A stretch of 6,075 nucleotides of DNA from Prevotellaceae bacterium (lineage in GTDB: Bacteria; Bacteroidota; Bacteroidia; Bacteroidales; UBA932): NCBI GenBank assembly GCA_031259655.1, contig JAIRLF010000094.1, positions 1 to 6,075 on the forward strand, given 5' to 3'. Below the pieces are notes generated by a model. That model saw only the letters and a program-made list of their open reading frames with translations, was not told where the DNA came from and made no database searches. Shown here one piece after another: positions 5,953-6,075 of the stretch. How positions within the stretch are numbered: position 1 is the stretch's first letter; every line of letters starts with the position of its first letter. The translations under genes and the position numbers were made by a program.

Positions 5953-5998
5953 CGCTCAAATTAGCAAGATTTATAATTAAAAAAATGTAGATATTTTT

Positions 5999-6075
5999 AT
6001 GAGTACACGCAGAAAATTTTTAAGACAGGCTATTTCGGTTGGAGTTGGGATGTTTGCTGTTCCGACCATTGTACC
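5999..6075 (+). CDS. N-terminal fragment of a Tat-exported protein, possibly a Gfo/Idh/MocA-type oxidoreductase
   Basis: The ATG at 5999 opens a frame that runs off the window after 25 complete codons. The first residues, MSTRRKFLRQAISVG, contain the twin-arginine motif TRRKFLRQ (R4, R5, F7, L8). A moderately hydrophobic stretch follows, ending MFAVPTIV, which is a typical Tat signal peptide. It indicates export of a protein folded in the cytoplasm, often with a cofactor. In Bacteroidota a signal of this form, RRKFL followed by a P-I-V-P-like end, is frequent in Gfo/Idh/MocA NAD(P)-dependent sugar oxidoreductases, and carbohydrate genes nearby make that reasonable, but the mature protein is outside the window and other Tat substrates are equally possible. 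A promoter 47 bases upstream supports this start and an independent transcript. Confidence 0.8.
   Translation, partial: MSTRRKFLRQAISVGVGMFAVPTIV

Larger units (their letters stand above)
5023..5998. other. 976-base non-coding interval rich in palindromic repeats
   Basis: No open frame here shows credible protein features on either strand. The first 90 bases hold the end of the fucose operon, with two hairpins. From 5161 to 5441 the DNA is dominated by long inverted repeats and duplicated modules. From 5442 to 5790 scattered short hairpins occur in otherwise A/T-rich sequence. Positions 5791-5920 show nothing definite beyond one copy of a 17-base direct repeat, and 5921-5998 is the promoter and leader of the next gene. 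The overall picture is of small non-coding palindromic elements accumulated between two transcription units. Confidence 0.75.

Noticed and set aside
5985..5990. ATG-TAG minimal open frame shortly before the Tat-protein start
   Set aside because: A start directly followed by a stop is likely chance in this A/T-rich leader, and there is no ribosome-binding feature to set it apart from background.
5023..5998. Decayed gene or insertion sequence in the long gap
   Set aside because: I looked for remnants of transposase or enzyme motifs in all frames and saw none; the region is explained by repeats and A/T-rich filler.

Overview
The window looks like the chromosome of a Bacteroidota member, probably of the order Bacteroidales. 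Three things point there. Promoters match the TTTG / TAnnTTTG consensus of that phylum, start codons sit behind A/T-rich leaders without Shine-Dalgarno sequences, and the gene content is typical of a glycan forager: secreted glycosidases, a FHS-family sugar permease and a Tat-exported protein.

Layout. Positions 1-210 hold the 3' end of a plus-strand gene, probably a large glycoside hydrolase with a GH2-like jelly-roll C-terminus. It converges on a minus-strand tRNA-Leu(CAA) at 350-433, and a long hairpin between them can end transcription from either side. The 224 bases at 434-657 carry two divergent promoters, one for the tRNA and one for the operon.

The centre (658-5022) is a tight three-gene operon with gaps of 18 and 21 bases: a secreted PhoA-type alkaline phosphatase, a secreted GH29 alpha-L-fucosidase, and a FucP-like L-fucose:proton symporter. 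The fucosidase would free L-fucose in the periplasm and the permease would bring it into the cytoplasm. The phosphatase is the unexpected partner. It may remove phosphate from the same glycan, or simply share a promoter. No cytoplasmic fucose genes (fucI, fucK, fucA) or fucose regulator are in the window. A 14-bp perfect hairpin at 5072-5109 probably ends the transcript.

Positions 5023-5998 are 976 bases without a credible gene, packed with inverted and direct repeats: a long A/T-rich palindrome with a duplicated arm, a 27-base module present twice with one compensatory base-pair change, a perfect 21-bp hairpin, several short hairpins with 2-4 base loops, and a 17-base direct repeat. This resembles an accumulation of small interspersed palindromic elements. 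At 5999 a new gene begins with a twin-arginine signal peptide behind its own promoter; its body lies outside the window.

I see no clear undescribed system. The points most worth checking are the phosphatase-fucosidase-permease pairing, the displaced acidic residue in the permease, the His/Trp metal-site signature of the phosphatase, and the covarying repeat modules.
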